60,863 bases of DNA, taken from Cryobacterium sp. Y11 (GTDB lineage Bacteria; Actinomycetota; Actinomycetes; Actinomycetales; Microbacteriaceae). The position numbers were made by a program, and so were the translations under genes. Positions 17,433 through 26,614 of the stretch are shown piece by piece. The DNA is taken from assembly GCF_002929535.1 (NCBI RefSeq), contig NZ_PJJO01000045.1, forward strand, positions 1 to 60,863, in the 5' to 3' direction. Each line of letters opens with the position of its first letter. Position 1 is the stretch's first letter. The notes under the pieces are model-generated. The model saw only the letters and a program-made list of their open reading frames with translations, was not told where the DNA came from and ran no database searches.

Positions 17433-17625
17433 AGTAACGTCGGCTTCTCTCGCAATCCGCCCGTACTACTCCGCTTTGCTGGCGCCGTTTTCGTCGATCA
17501 GCACGGCGAATAGGAGGCGGGGGCTCGCCGCGTATCTCTTCGAGAAATCTACGTGTAACTGGACGTTGTCAACGCCGCACTGAGTGGCTCCGACGCCGGG
17601 GCACTGACAAGGATGGGTTCCATCC

Positions 17626-19011
17626 GTGAGCTCACTGCGAGATAATCGGAAAACGGCCCCGTATGGTGACGATGAAGTACCCCACCCGCCGGGACGTGAC
17701 CGAAGGGAATGGTGTGGTGTGAATTCTGCATGGCTGCCCGAACGTGGCGTGGGTGCACTCTCGGAATCTGACGCGGAGATATATGTTGCCTCCGTGTGTT
17801 TTAAGACCGGGCCACCGGGTGCTGCCGGAGTTGAGGTCGAACGGTTAGTCCACGATGTCTTGGATCCGCAGATCCCGGTTTCAGTCGCACGGGTCAGCGA
17901 CGCAATGGCGGCATCACACGCACCGTTACCGGGTGGAGGAGTGATTACCTTCGAACCAGGCGGCCAGTTGGAGGTGAGCTCGATTTGCGCGTCGGATCTT
18001 CCCTCTCTCGTCAAAGCGACCCGGGCGGACCTTGCAGCTGCTGAGGCTCTGCTGACGGATGCTGGTCTTTGCTTCGGCGCGGTGGCTTTGGATCCTACTC
18101 GGCCACCGGTGCGGTCATTGGATCATCCACGTTATGCCGCCATGGAGCACCATTTTGATCGTTTCGGCCCCGCGGGACGGGTAATGATGTGTTCCACTGC
18201 CGCTCTGCAGATTTCGCTGGAGGCTGGGTTCAATACTCCCGGATCCAGCGGTGCGGCGCAACGTTGGACGCGGCTGCACAATCTCATTCCGGTCCTCGCT
18301 GCTATGTTCGCCAATTCCCCGTTCCTCCATGGCGTCCCCAGCGGTTGGCATAGCAACCGGCAGCGTATCTGGCTAGCGATGGATGCTTCCCGGACTGCAA
18401 TGGTTCCCCGCTCGGTGGACCCACGCTTGGACTGGGCACGCTACGCGCTGGATGCGCTACTACTGTGCATTCCCTCACCAGAGGCTGCCTGGACAGCTCC
18501 GCGCGGGTTGTCGATGCGGAACTGGTTGCGCGGAGAAGGCCCAAGACCTGCAACGCTCGACGACCTGAAGTACCACCTGACAACGTTGTTCCCCCCTGTC
18601 CGTCCTCGGGGGTTCATGGAGATCAGGGTGATCGACGCACAGGCAGGCAGCGACTGGGAGTCCGTCACGGCCATGGTGACAGCACTGATGGATGATGAGC
18701 ATGCAGCCGACCTGGCCGCGGAGGCCTGCGCCCCGGTAGCGTCCCTGTCCAATCCGCTCTGGACAGCCGCCCGTCACGCGTTAGCGAATCCCGTGCTCGC
18801 TTCGGCAGCCTACGGCTGCGCCGAAGCCGCTCTGATGGCATTACCCCGTTTAGGAGTCGACGCCGCCACGCGCCACCGCGCGGAAGAATTTGTTGACCGA
18901 TATACGGCGCGGGGCCGGTGTCCGGCAGAGGAGCGACTGGAGGTGTGGAGAAGGACCGGTAGTTATTTTGATCCGTCAGAGCATGAGGAGCATTGTGAAA
19001 ATGTCCGATAA
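17626..19011 (+). CDS. egtA: Glutamate-cysteine ligase EgtA
   Basis: Makes gamma-glutamylcysteine, the sulfur donor for ergothioneine. The first convincing family segment is LSESDAEIYVASVCFKTG with GVEVERLVHDV, followed by GGGVITFEPGGQLEVSS, a GCS2/EgtA substrate-binding signature, and later PRGFMEIRVIDAQAGSDWES. GTG 17626 gives 461 residues; GTG 17717 is an alternative that removes a poorly conserved leader, so the N terminus is uncertain. It heads a tight egtABCD cluster; its end overlaps egtB by 11 bases. It starts about 190 bases after miniature element copy 2. Confidence 0.88.
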   Translation: MSSLRDNRKTAPYGDDEVPHPPGRDRREWCGVNSAWLPERGVGALSESDAEIYVASVCFKTGPPGAAGVEVERLVHDVLDPQIPVSVARVSDAMAASHAPLPGGGVITFEPGGQLEVSSICASDLPSLVKATRADLAAAEALLTDAGLCFGAVALDPTRPPVRSLDHPRYAAMEHHFDRFGPAGRVMMCSTAALQISLEAGFNTPGSSGAAQRWTRLHNLIPVLAAMFANSPFLHGVPSGWHSNRQRIWLAMDASRTAMVPRSVDPRLDWARYALDALLLCIPSPEAAWTAPRGLSMRNWLRGEGPRPATLDDLKYHLTTLFPPVRPRGFMEIRVIDAQAGSDWESVTAMVTALMDDEHAADLAAEACAPVASLSNPLWTAARHALANPVLASAAYGCAEAALMALPRLGVDAATRHRAEEFVDRYTARGRCPAEERLEVWRRTGSYFDPSEHEEHCENVR

Positions 19012-20350
19012 TTTTTTCGAATCCGGTCACGATCCGGAAAATCTCAAAACCTTCATCGTCGACGCGCTGGAAAGGTCCCGGAACAGGACGCACGCGTTGA
19101 CTGAGTGCGACGAGGAAGATCTGCTGAAGCAGCACTCGGCGCTGATGTCGCCGCTGGTCTGGGACTTAGCGCATGTCGGCAGCCAGGAGGAACTTTGGCT
19201 GGTCCGCGACGTCGGAAAATTAGAGCCGCTGCGGTGCGACATCGACCAGATGTACGACGCTTTCCAGCATGCGCGCAGCGCTCGCACGTCGCTGCCATTG
19301 CTCTCACCGGAGGAATCCCGAAAATACCTCGCCCAGGTTCGGACCAAAACCCTCGAGGTCCTGGACCGGACCCCTTTGGAAGGCTCGCCACTGGTAGATC
19401 GCGGCTTCGCATTCGGGATGATCATCCAGCACGAGCAACAGCACGACGAGACGATGTTGGCCACCCACCAGCTCCGGGTTGGCAAACCGGTCCTACAGGC
19501 TCGAACATTGGCCGCCGACGTCGTGTCCACTGACCGGTACTCTCTACCGAAGGAAGTGCTGGTCCCTGCAGGGATGTTCCTGATGGGGACCTCGGTGGAA
19601 CCCTGGGCGCTGGACAATGAACGCCCGGCCCATCCGGTCGATCTGCCCGCGTACTGGATCGACACTATTCCAGTAACCAACGGCGCTTACCGATCTTTCA
19701 TAGACGACGGCGGCTACCGAACCCCCCGCTGGTGGACGGCCCAAGGATGGAAGCACGTCAGAGAAACCGGAATAATGGCGCCCAAATATTGGGAACGCGA
19801 CGGTGACCGGTGGGTCAGAACCAGATTCGGTGTCGTTGAACAGGTGCCAGAAGACGAGCCGGTGCAGCACGTGTGCTGGTTCGAAGCGGACGCCTACGCC
19901 CGCTGGGCCGGGCGTAGGCTTCCGACCGAACCAGAGTGGGAAAAAGCTGCGCGGTACGACCCTCGGTCCGATTGCTCGCAGCGCTACCCGTGGGGTGATG
20001 AAGATCCCAGCCCGCATCACGCGAACCTGGGCGGATCCGCCCTCCGGCCGTCCCCCGCCGGCTCCTATCCGCGCGGCGCATCACCGTTGGGAGTGCGCCA
20101 ACTCATCGGTGATGTCTGGGAATGGGTCTCCAGCGACTTTCGTCCGTACCCCGGATTTATCGCGTTCCCCTATCAGGAATACAGCGAAGTTTTTTTCGGG
20201 TCTGACTATAAGGTACTGCGCGGCGGCTCCTGGGCGGCGGACGCAGCCGCGTGCCGTGGGACATTCCGCAATTGGGATTACCCAATCCGCAGGCAAATCT
20301 TTGCGGGCTTCCGAACGGCGCGGGATGCTGCGCCGGATGAAGTGCGTTAA
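19001..20350 (+). CDS. egtB: Ergothioneine sulfoxide synthase EgtB
   Basis: A mononuclear iron enzyme joining gamma-glutamylcysteine to hercynine with oxygen. I choose ATG 19001 (GAGGAG upstream), giving 449 residues. The N-terminal DinB-like domain carries the likely iron ligands His58 (DLAHVG) and His144/His148 in QHEQQHDETM. The C-terminal FGE-sulfatase domain shows PAGMFLMGTSVEPWALDNER, AGRRLPTEPEWEKAARYDP, IGDVWEWVSSDFRPYPGF and KVLRGGSWA. It overlaps egtA and is followed 3 bases later by egtC. Confidence 0.95.
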   Translation: MSDNFFESGHDPENLKTFIVDALERSRNRTHALTECDEEDLLKQHSALMSPLVWDLAHVGSQEELWLVRDVGKLEPLRCDIDQMYDAFQHARSARTSLPLLSPEESRKYLAQVRTKTLEVLDRTPLEGSPLVDRGFAFGMIIQHEQQHDETMLATHQLRVGKPVLQARTLAADVVSTDRYSLPKEVLVPAGMFLMGTSVEPWALDNERPAHPVDLPAYWIDTIPVTNGAYRSFIDDGGYRTPRWWTAQGWKHVRETGIMAPKYWERDGDRWVRTRFGVVEQVPEDEPVQHVCWFEADAYARWAGRRLPTEPEWEKAARYDPRSDCSQRYPWGDEDPSPHHANLGGSALRPSPAGSYPRGASPLGVRQLIGDVWEWVSSDFRPYPGFIAFPYQEYSEVFFGSDYKVLRGGSWAADAAACRGTFRNWDYPIRRQIFAGFRTARDAAPDEVR

Positions 20351-20353
20351 TCT

Positions 20354-21118
20354 GTGTGTCGTCATTTAGCTTATATCGGGTCCCCGATGCCGCTCGCGGA
20401 GCTGCTACTCACCCCCGCGCACGGGTTGTTGACGCAATCCTGGGCGCCCAGACATCAGCGGTACGGGACCGTAAACGCTGATGGTTTCGGCGTCGGATGG
20501 TATGCCTCGGGGGATCCTCTACCGGCCCGTTACCGCCGCGCAATCCCCATCTGGGCAGACGGGTCCTTCGCTGATGTCGCTCGGGTTACCTCCAGCCAGG
20601 CGGTGCTCGCGGCCGTCCGGTCCGCAACACCAGGGATGACGCAGGAGGCGTCAGCTGCTGCCCCCTACGCGCACGGGCCCTGGCTTTTCAGCCACAACGG
20701 CCGGGTAAAGGGTTGGCCGCAGGCAGTGGAAGCTCTGGCCGCATCGCTTCCACCCGCCCGTCTGCTGGCCCTTGAAGCTCGGGTCGACTCCGCCCTGCTC
20801 TGGGCACTTGTCCTGGAACGGCTCGCCGCGGGGGACTGCGCCGGGGATGCGTTGGCGCACGTGGTCAACAGCGTCTCTGCCATCACCGACGCCCGACTAA
20901 ATTTTCTACTCACGGACGGCACAGTCATAGCGGCCACGGCCGCCGGAGATACTCTTTTTTGGCGAACCGGTCCCGGGAGCGTCGTAGTGGCCAGTGAACC
21001 TTTCGATGACAGTCCCGACTGGCATGAGGTGGCGGACAATTCTCTTCTGACCGCCACCGCCGGCTACGTCGACGTCCGCCCAATTCCCAACCTCACGAAG
21101 GAACAGGTAGCCCCATGA
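20354..21118 (+). CDS. egtC: Gamma-glutamyl hercynylcysteine S-oxide hydrolase EgtC
   Basis: A class II glutamine-amidotransferase-fold hydrolase that removes glutamate from the EgtB product. The start GTG 20354 places cysteine at position 2 (MCRHLAYIG), the N-terminal nucleophile after Met removal. GWLFSHNGRV-like WLFSHNGRVKGW and the DSALLWALVLERLAAGD segment fit the family. At 254 residues it is a normal length. It overlaps egtD by four bases (ATGA). Confidence 0.94.
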   Translation: MCRHLAYIGSPMPLAELLLTPAHGLLTQSWAPRHQRYGTVNADGFGVGWYASGDPLPARYRRAIPIWADGSFADVARVTSSQAVLAAVRSATPGMTQEASAAAPYAHGPWLFSHNGRVKGWPQAVEALAASLPPARLLALEARVDSALLWALVLERLAAGDCAGDALAHVVNSVSAITDARLNFLLTDGTVIAATAAGDTLFWRTGPGSVVVASEPFDDSPDWHEVADNSLLTATAGYVDVRPIPNLTKEQVAP

Positions 21119-22101
21119 GCCTCTTTGCCGCCCGCCCCGACATCATCCATCACCTATCTCCGGACTATCTAGGGCGAAGCCTGCGCGCAGACGTGCGCGC
21201 AGGACTTAGCGCGTCGCCGAAAACGCTGCCGCCGAAGTGGTTCTACGACAAACTCGGCAGCGAACTGTTTGAACGCATCACAGGCCTGCCGGAGTACTAT
21301 CCCACACGAGCCGAACGTGAAGTGCTAGAACTCCACGCGGCAGAGATGGCGACCGCATGTCCTGCGGAGACGCTGATCGAACTCGGGTCTGGGTCTTCCC
21401 GAAAAACCCCCCTGCTGCTCAACGCCCTGAGAGACGAAGGCTCCCTTCGCCGTTACGTTGGCGTAGATATTAGCGATAGCGCACTGCTGGAGGCCCAAAA
21501 CGAATTGGCTCCTAGCTTTCCCGATCTTGAACTGCAAGCCGTGACAGCCGACTTCGAGACTCAGCTGCACCTCCTACCTCGGATCGGACGTCGCATGGTC
21601 GCGTTGCTGGGCAGCACCATCGGTAATTTTGAGCCATCGACCCGAGCAAGTTTTCTCTCTAACGTCCGCGACCTGCTCGGCAAAGACGGTGGTTCGCTGC
21701 TTCTTGGTACGGATTTGGTGAAATCGCCACGCGTCCTCGTTTCTGCTTATGCCGACACGGAAGGGATCACCGCTGACTTTAACCGGAATGTGCTCCGCGT
21801 TCTCAACACAGAGCTCGGTGCCGATTTCGACGTGATGGCCTTTGAACATGTGGCAGTGTGGATGCCCCGAGAGGAGTGGATCGAGATGCGGCTGCGCGCC
21901 AGCAAACCAATGCTGGTGCACCTGCCAGAGATGGATATGAACATCCAGTTCCACAAGGGGGAAGAACTTCGAACGGAGATTTCGGCCAAATTCCGCCCTG
22001 ACGGCGTGGTCGACGAGATGGAAGCGGCGGGGTTCTCCGTAGCCGGGCAGTGGACGGATCCGCAAAATCGTTTCGCCATAACCCTGGCCGCAGCCATCTA
22101 G
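21115..22101 (+). CDS. egtD: Histidine N-alpha-methyltransferase EgtD
   Basis: Trimethylates histidine to hercynine, the first committed ergothioneine intermediate. The 328-residue protein shows LPPKWFYDKLGSELFERITG and LPEYYPTRAEREVL at the N terminus, the SAM-binding LIELGSGSSRKTPLLL, and ALLGSTIGNFEPSTRASFL. The C-terminal part binds histidine (HNRNVL-like FNRNVLRVLNTELGADFD). It is the last gene of the egtABCD run and converges on egtE with about 40 bases between. Confidence 0.95.
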   Translation: MSLFAARPDIIHHLSPDYLGRSLRADVRAGLSASPKTLPPKWFYDKLGSELFERITGLPEYYPTRAEREVLELHAAEMATACPAETLIELGSGSSRKTPLLLNALRDEGSLRRYVGVDISDSALLEAQNELAPSFPDLELQAVTADFETQLHLLPRIGRRMVALLGSTIGNFEPSTRASFLSNVRDLLGKDGGSLLLGTDLVKSPRVLVSAYADTEGITADFNRNVLRVLNTELGADFDVMAFEHVAVWMPREEWIEMRLRASKPMLVHLPEMDMNIQFHKGEELRTEISAKFRPDGVVDEMEAAGFSVAGQWTDPQNRFAITLAAAI

Positions 22102-22141
22102 GCCGGCCGGGCAACTAACCCCGCCCAACACTTCAGAACGT

Positions 22142-23323
22142 TCACCGAAGGAAACCAACAAGTCGCTGGATCTCGGCCTCCATGTTGTAATAGTGCACCG
22201 AGGCCCGCACCACCATATCCCCCTTTATCGTGTCCCCTGTGGGGGCGTAGTCGACCTGAGCGGAGAACAAGGGTGCCACCGAGACATTGATCCAGTGATC
22301 TGCCAAGTTGGCCTTGATATTCCTGGCGCCGTTTCCTTTCACCGAAAAGGTCACGATGCCGCACCTGGTGATCCCGCGGTCGTGGACAGTGACCGAGGGC
22401 ACCGCCGCCAGTTCAAATCGCAGCTGATCCGCGAGTCCGACGACACGCTCTTGTACAGCCTCCAGACCCAAGGACAAGGCGTAATCGGCGGCCCGTCCGA
22501 GGCCCAGCCTTCCAGCAATACTGGCTTCCCAACTCTCAAACCGCCGGGCATCACCACGGACTTCAAACCCTCTGACGCCCGTGGGAACTGCGGAATACCC
22601 GTCTAGCATGACGGGCTCCAGCCGCCCTAAGACCGCGGCGCGCACATAAACAAACGCCGTACCGCGCGGTCCGCGCAAAAACTTTCGCCCCGTTCCCACC
22701 AACACGTCGCAGCCCAATGACTGCACATCCAACGGTATCTGGCCCACCGACTGGCATGCATCGAGCACGAACATTACCCCGGCAGCACGGCAACGCTTGC
22801 CTACCTCCGCCGCCGGATTTACCAAGCCGTTGGCCATTGGCACATGTGTTAGCGCGACCATGGCAACATTTCCACGTTCGAGTTCTCTTTGTAGATGCTC
22901 CACGTCAACCTGCCCGTCAGCATCGTCATCGAGCACCACAATCTCCAGGTTGTGGCGGCACGCAATCTGCCGCAACGCAATCACATTGCCGGCGTACTCG
23001 CTGCGACCGATCAACAGCCGCGTCCGGGGAACAAAAGGGAAGCTGTACACCGCCATTGCCCAAGCGCGACTGCCACTCTCAGCTAGGGCGATCTCGTTCG
23101 GCGCCGCCCCGATCAGCCGCGCCACGGAGGAGTACACGCCCTCCAGCCGATCAGAGGCCTCCTCTGCTGCCTCATAACCTCCGATCTCCTCTTCTCGGCG
23201 CAAATAACCCATCACCGTGTCGAACACAGGGCAGGGCACTAGCGAACTTCCTGCATTATTCAGATGGGTCACGCTCGAAACACCACGAGTCTGCCCGCGC
23301 ACCGCTTCGACATCAATTGACAT
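22142..23323 (-). CDS. egtE: PLP-dependent C-S lyase EgtE
   Basis: A 393-residue class V aminotransferase-fold enzyme. ATG 23323 follows GCAGGAGGAT, better than the in-frame ATG six codons earlier. THLNNAGSSLVPCPV at the N terminus, MFVLDACQSVGQIPLDVQSL with the PLP-binding Asp, and VLVGTGRKFLRGPRGTAFVY with the PLP lysine are typical. Beside egtABCD it is the expected lyase cleaving hercynylcysteine sulfoxide to ergothioneine. It is on the opposite strand, so the cluster is complete but needs a second promoter. Confidence 0.9.
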   Translation of the reverse strand: MSIDVEAVRGQTRGVSSVTHLNNAGSSLVPCPVFDTVMGYLRREEEIGGYEAAEEASDRLEGVYSSVARLIGAAPNEIALAESGSRAWAMAVYSFPFVPRTRLLIGRSEYAGNVIALRQIACRHNLEIVVLDDDADGQVDVEHLQRELERGNVAMVALTHVPMANGLVNPAAEVGKRCRAAGVMFVLDACQSVGQIPLDVQSLGCDVLVGTGRKFLRGPRGTAFVYVRAAVLGRLEPVMLDGYSAVPTGVRGFEVRGDARRFESWEASIAGRLGLGRAADYALSLGLEAVQERVVGLADQLRFELAAVPSVTVHDRGITRCGIVTFSVKGNGARNIKANLADHWINVSVAPLFSAQVDYAPTGDTIKGDMVVRASVHYYNMEAEIQRLVGFLR

Positions 23324-23642
23324 AACCCCATCCTCCTGCACCTACATCAGGAAGCGACCCCCCACCCACTCCATCCAAACCCATCTGTAGAGCAGTCCCG
23401 ATGACACTGAGTGTGGCTTCTCTCATATTGTCTGGGCTCGGACGTAGGGATTGTGAGCGATGCTTTCCCTTTACACCAACGCGGGGTACAAGCGCTATGA
23501 ATCCGACGTCTGGCTTTGCCCCGAGAACACCACTGCCCGAGGGAGTCCTTGAACGGATAGAGAAAGCATGTAACCAGTCCCGCATCCTTCCAGCAATTCG
23601 CGCGCGATTAAAACTGCAGGAGCTGGTGGTGTTCCACTGACA

Positions 23643-24044
23643 GTGTCAGTGCCGGCCGGCATAGCACGGGCTGGAGTCATCGTGCTCCATGAGGTACCTC
23701 TGGGACTCTCTGCACCAGTTGCCGATCTCTTCGTCCACCTGGCCGATTGCGGTTGCATTACTGCCGTGCCGCACCTCTACCACCGCATCGACGACCCGTC
23801 GTTACCGATAGGAAGTTTAAACAAGCCCGCCAGTGTCACGACACCCTCACGAAGGTAGGGCTCACCTGTGACATCGAGAGCGCTCAGGCCTGGATTCGCG
23901 CCGAGGGAGCACAGAAAGTAGCGCTAATGGGTTTCTCTCTGGGAGGTACCATCGCCGTGTGGGCGGCAGCAACACCGCGCATCGATGCCGCAGTCATCTT
24001 CTACGGCGCTAGCGTAGCTTCGCCACGCTGGTCGGGCGTCCTCA
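23643..24044 (+). pseudogene. Dienelactone hydrolase family, frameshifted and truncated
   Basis: The first frame reads PAGIARAGVIVLHEVPLGLS and ADLFVHLADCGCITAVPHLY, then loses frame near 23820. A second frame continues with CHDTLTKVGLTCDIESAQAW, KVALMGFSLGGTIAVWAAAT (nucleophile elbow GFSLGG) and IDAAVIFYGASVASPRW. The C-terminal third with the catalytic Asp/His is absent; another gene fragment begins at about 24045. The 23342-23642 stretch before it has a short coding-like frame (MNPTSGFAPRTPLPEGVLER) that I cannot assign. Confidence 0.7.
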
Positions 24045-24284
24045 GGTGCAGCGTTAGAGCAGTGCAAAAAAATTGTTACCGAACGCCACACGACCTCGCG
24101 CCAGATACTCGACGAATTCACAAACCAGCCCGCTGATCACTCCAGCGGAGTAAGTGGGCTGCTCCGCGACGAAACTCTCGCTGGCTTCATTTGTCTTGAC
24201 AATTCTGGCGAAGATGATTGGCTCGTATTACGTGACAATTTCCGGAACAGTAGTTTTACCGTGAAAGAAGGAGGTGGCTCGTGA
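24045..24284 (+). pseudogene. C-terminal remnant of an unidentified gene upstream of gabD
   Basis: An open frame without a start runs from about 24045 (ALEQCKKIVTERHTTSRQIL) through DETLAGFICLDNSGEDDWL to a TGA at 24282-24284 that overlaps the dehydrogenase GTG. The stop/start overlap implies it was once translationally coupled to that gene. A decayed inverted copy of its 24075-24127 part occurs at 25911-25968. No family recognised. Confidence 0.5.
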
Positions 24285-25648
24285 GCCACTACGCCGTTAT
24301 CAACCCCGCCACAGGCGAGACCATCAAGACGTACCCGCAGATTTCGGATGATGAACTCGAGCAGGTCATCGCATCGGCTGATCAGGCACACCGAGGCTGG
24401 TCACGCAACTCTTCAACCGACAGGGCCGCGCTTCTGCGCAGGGTTGGTGATTTGCATGAGGAGCGCCGCGAGGCGCTGGCGGCCATCATCGTGCGCGAGA
24501 TGGGAAAGCCCGTCGACCAAGCGCTCGGCGAGATCGACTACTCCGCCGACATTTACCGTTACTACGCCGACAACGCGCAGAAGTTTCTGAAGGACGAACC
24601 AATCACCCTTCTCAGCGGTGAGGGTTCCGCTTTCGTGCGCTCCAGCTCTTTCGGTGTGCTGATTGGGGTCATGCCGTGGAACTTCCCGTATTACCAAGTT
24701 GCGCGCTTCGCTGCACCGAATCTCATGAACGGCAACACGATCATTCTCAAGCATGCGTCGCAGTGCCCGGAGTCGGCCGCGGCGATTGAGCAAATCTTTC
24801 ACGACGCGGGCTTCCCGACTGGCACCTATACCAATGTGTATGCAGACAGCGAGCAGGTCGCCACGATCATCGCCGACCCGCGCGTACAGGGCGTCTCCCT
24901 CACCGGTTCGGAGGGCGCCGGCGCAGCCGTCGCCGAAGTGGCCGGTCGCCACCTGAAGAAAGTCGTCCTGGAACTGGGTGGGTCAGACCCCTTCATTTTG
25001 CTGAGCACCGACAACATGGATGCCACAGTGGCTGCCGCCGTCGCCGGTCGCCTCCGCGGCAATAGCGGGCAGGCTTGCGACGCGGCTAAGCGATTCATCG
25101 TGATCGATGAGCTTTACGATGCGTTCACGGAGAAGTTCACCGCCGCCATCCTGGCGAGCTCTCCCAGCGACCCGACCGTCGAGGGTGCAGACTACGGTCC
25201 GCTTTCGTCCCTCGGCGCGGCCGAGCATCTTCAGGATCAGGTCGAGCGCGCCGTCGCACAGGGAGCGACCCTGGCAGCCACGGACAAACGCTCTGGCGCC
25301 TTCTACCCGTCTGCCGTGCTCACCGATATCACGCCAGACAACGATGCATACCACGAAGAGCTCTTCGGCCCCGTAGCATCCGTCTACCGGGCAGCCTCAG
25401 AAGATGACGCCGTCACCCTTGCCAACGCCACTCCGTTCGGACTCGGCTCCTACCTGTTTACGACCGATCCTGAGCAGGCACTGCGGGTCGCCGACCGCAT
25501 CGAAGCCGGTATGGTCTACGTCAACCTCGTCGGCGCAGACAGTGCAGAGCTGCCATTCGGCGGGGTGAAAAGAAGCGGCTTCGGGCGCGAACTCGGACGC
25601 TTCGGTGCCAGCGAGTTCGTGAACAAGAAACTCATCCGCATCGGCTAA
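24281..25648 (+). CDS. gabD: NAD(P)-dependent succinate-semialdehyde dehydrogenase
   Basis: A 455-residue aldehyde dehydrogenase, the short form typical of SSADH (gabD2/sad type). The GTG start has an excellent AAGGAGGT site. The N terminus is YAVINPATGETIKTYP; then SFGVLIGVMPWNFPYYQVAR, catalytic Glu in KKVVLELGGSDPF, nucleophile Cys in GNSGQACDAAKRF, and the C-terminal ELPFGGVKRSGFGRELGRFG. It converts succinate semialdehyde to succinate in the GABA shunt; the substrate assignment comes from family resemblance. Remnants of one upstream gene flank it in inverted orientation, so it has been rearranged. Confidence 0.85.
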   Translation: MSHYAVINPATGETIKTYPQISDDELEQVIASADQAHRGWSRNSSTDRAALLRRVGDLHEERREALAAIIVREMGKPVDQALGEIDYSADIYRYYADNAQKFLKDEPITLLSGEGSAFVRSSSFGVLIGVMPWNFPYYQVARFAAPNLMNGNTIILKHASQCPESAAAIEQIFHDAGFPTGTYTNVYADSEQVATIIADPRVQGVSLTGSEGAGAAVAEVAGRHLKKVVLELGGSDPFILLSTDNMDATVAAAVAGRLRGNSGQACDAAKRFIVIDELYDAFTEKFTAAILASSPSDPTVEGADYGPLSSLGAAEHLQDQVERAVAQGATLAATDKRSGAFYPSAVLTDITPDNDAYHEELFGPVASVYRAASEDDAVTLANATPFGLGSYLFTTDPEQALRVADRIEAGMVYVNLVGADSAELPFGGVKRSGFGRELGRFGASEFVNKKLIRIG

Positions 25649-25818
25649 CCCACCGCAAATCTCCGCGGCCGACGCGGAGATTGCCGTTCAGTCACCGGTG
25701 CTGCGGCGTGTGAACATCGCGCGCGTAGCCTCACGGATGCTCTAACGCTCTCGCAGCGCCTCGCGCAGGTCGTACTCGCGCTGTTCCTTAGCAACCGCGA
25801 GTTGAACAAGTTAGACCC

Positions 25819-25890
25819 GGGGTCTGAGGAGGAGCGGTACGAAAAGTCACGCCACGGTCTTAGCGTGACTTTTCGTACCGCTCCTCCCTC
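25819..25890. repeat. Rearranged Tn3-type terminal repeats forming a long hairpin
   Basis: GGGGTCTGAGGAGGAGCGG and the rest of the miniature-element end (25819-25851) are followed at once by an inverted copy of the same end (CGTGACTTTTCGTACCGCTC…) lacking its terminal TCAGACCCC. The arms form a stem of about 24 bp with a short CCACGGTCTTAG-type loop. It looks like a miniature element that lost its centre and one tip. Confidence 0.7.
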
Positions 25891-25910
25891 GCGACGACCT
25901 ACTGGGGGCG

Positions 25911-25968
25911 GCTTGTGAATTAGTCGAATATCCGACGCTAAGGTTTTTGGCGTGTGGCGTTCGGTAAC
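25911..25968 (-). repeat. Inverted partial copy of 24075-24127
   Basis: On the minus strand GTTACCGAACGCCACACG (25968-25951) is identical to 24075-24092, and the downstream ATATTCGACTAATTCACAAG resembles 24106-24125. The copy has a stop in the ancestral frame. It reads toward the dehydrogenase from the other side. Confidence 0.6.
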
Positions 25969-26048
25969 GATCGTTCGCAAGACACTTTGAGACGTCCTCG
26001 ACGTTCTCGCCATCGAACACGCACACGCAGGGTCAAGAGGAGACACTG

Positions 26049-26357
26049 TACCTTCGTAACCGGATACTGGACAGCATTGCCCGTGCCGCCTCGGCCGATG
26101 ACCCGGTCGAACGAACGAAGACACTAACCTTCGTCTTCACCGGCGGTGGATACACCAGGGTTGAGGCCATCACCCGACGAAGTAGTGTCGCAACCGTGAC
26201 CGTCGAGCGCGATGCGGCCCGGACCGACGCCGGGCCGGAGAGTGCGCGCAGTGATCAGCGCGTCGCCGACCTGCGCCTGACCGAGCAACAACACCTCACC
26301 CGGCCACGTTCTGAGCTAGCCGAAACCAGACAGAATGCACGCGAGCAGCACACGTAG
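26049..26357 (+). pseudogene. Coding-like remnant, charged coiled-coil, unassigned
   Basis: A frame ending at TAG 26355-26357 reads LRNRILDSIARAASADDPVE, then FVFTGGGYTRVEAITRRSSV and a Glu/Arg/Gln-rich tail. There is no start codon with a ribosome site. The pattern (small N-terminal domain then helical coil) recalls KfrA-like plasmid DNA-binding proteins, but I cannot confirm this. The rest of 25969-26614 shows only short inverted repeats (GGGCCGCC/GGCGGCCC near 26410 and 26460). Confidence 0.25.
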
Positions 26358-26614
26358 ACCGATCAGGCCAAGGTCCACCCAAGCAGCTGATAGTCCGAAA
26401 AGTATTGGGCCGCCCGCCATTACCAGAACAACAAACGATTAGAGCTTTGCAGTGGTGCGGCGGCCCAGAACATCGCTGGCAAAACCAGGGACCGAAAACT
26501 CGAGCATCCCGGGCCTCGGCGCTGCGATAAATCCGCAACGGTGGCAAAAAGGCTCGAGGATGCAGGATGATCCGAGGATCCGCGCAGGAACATCCGGACC
26601 GTTTAGGTTGAGTG

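Noticed and set aside
17335..17583. Small frame MGPEQAQNLDISRK… shared by both Tn3-type elements
   Set aside because: It is identical at both sites only because it begins inside the repeated element. It diverges outside, has no ribosome site and resembles no protein.
26395..26475. Short GGGCCGCC/GGCGGCCC inverted repeats as an insertion sequence
   Set aside because: Only about 8 bp of arms, with no target duplication and no second copy in the window.
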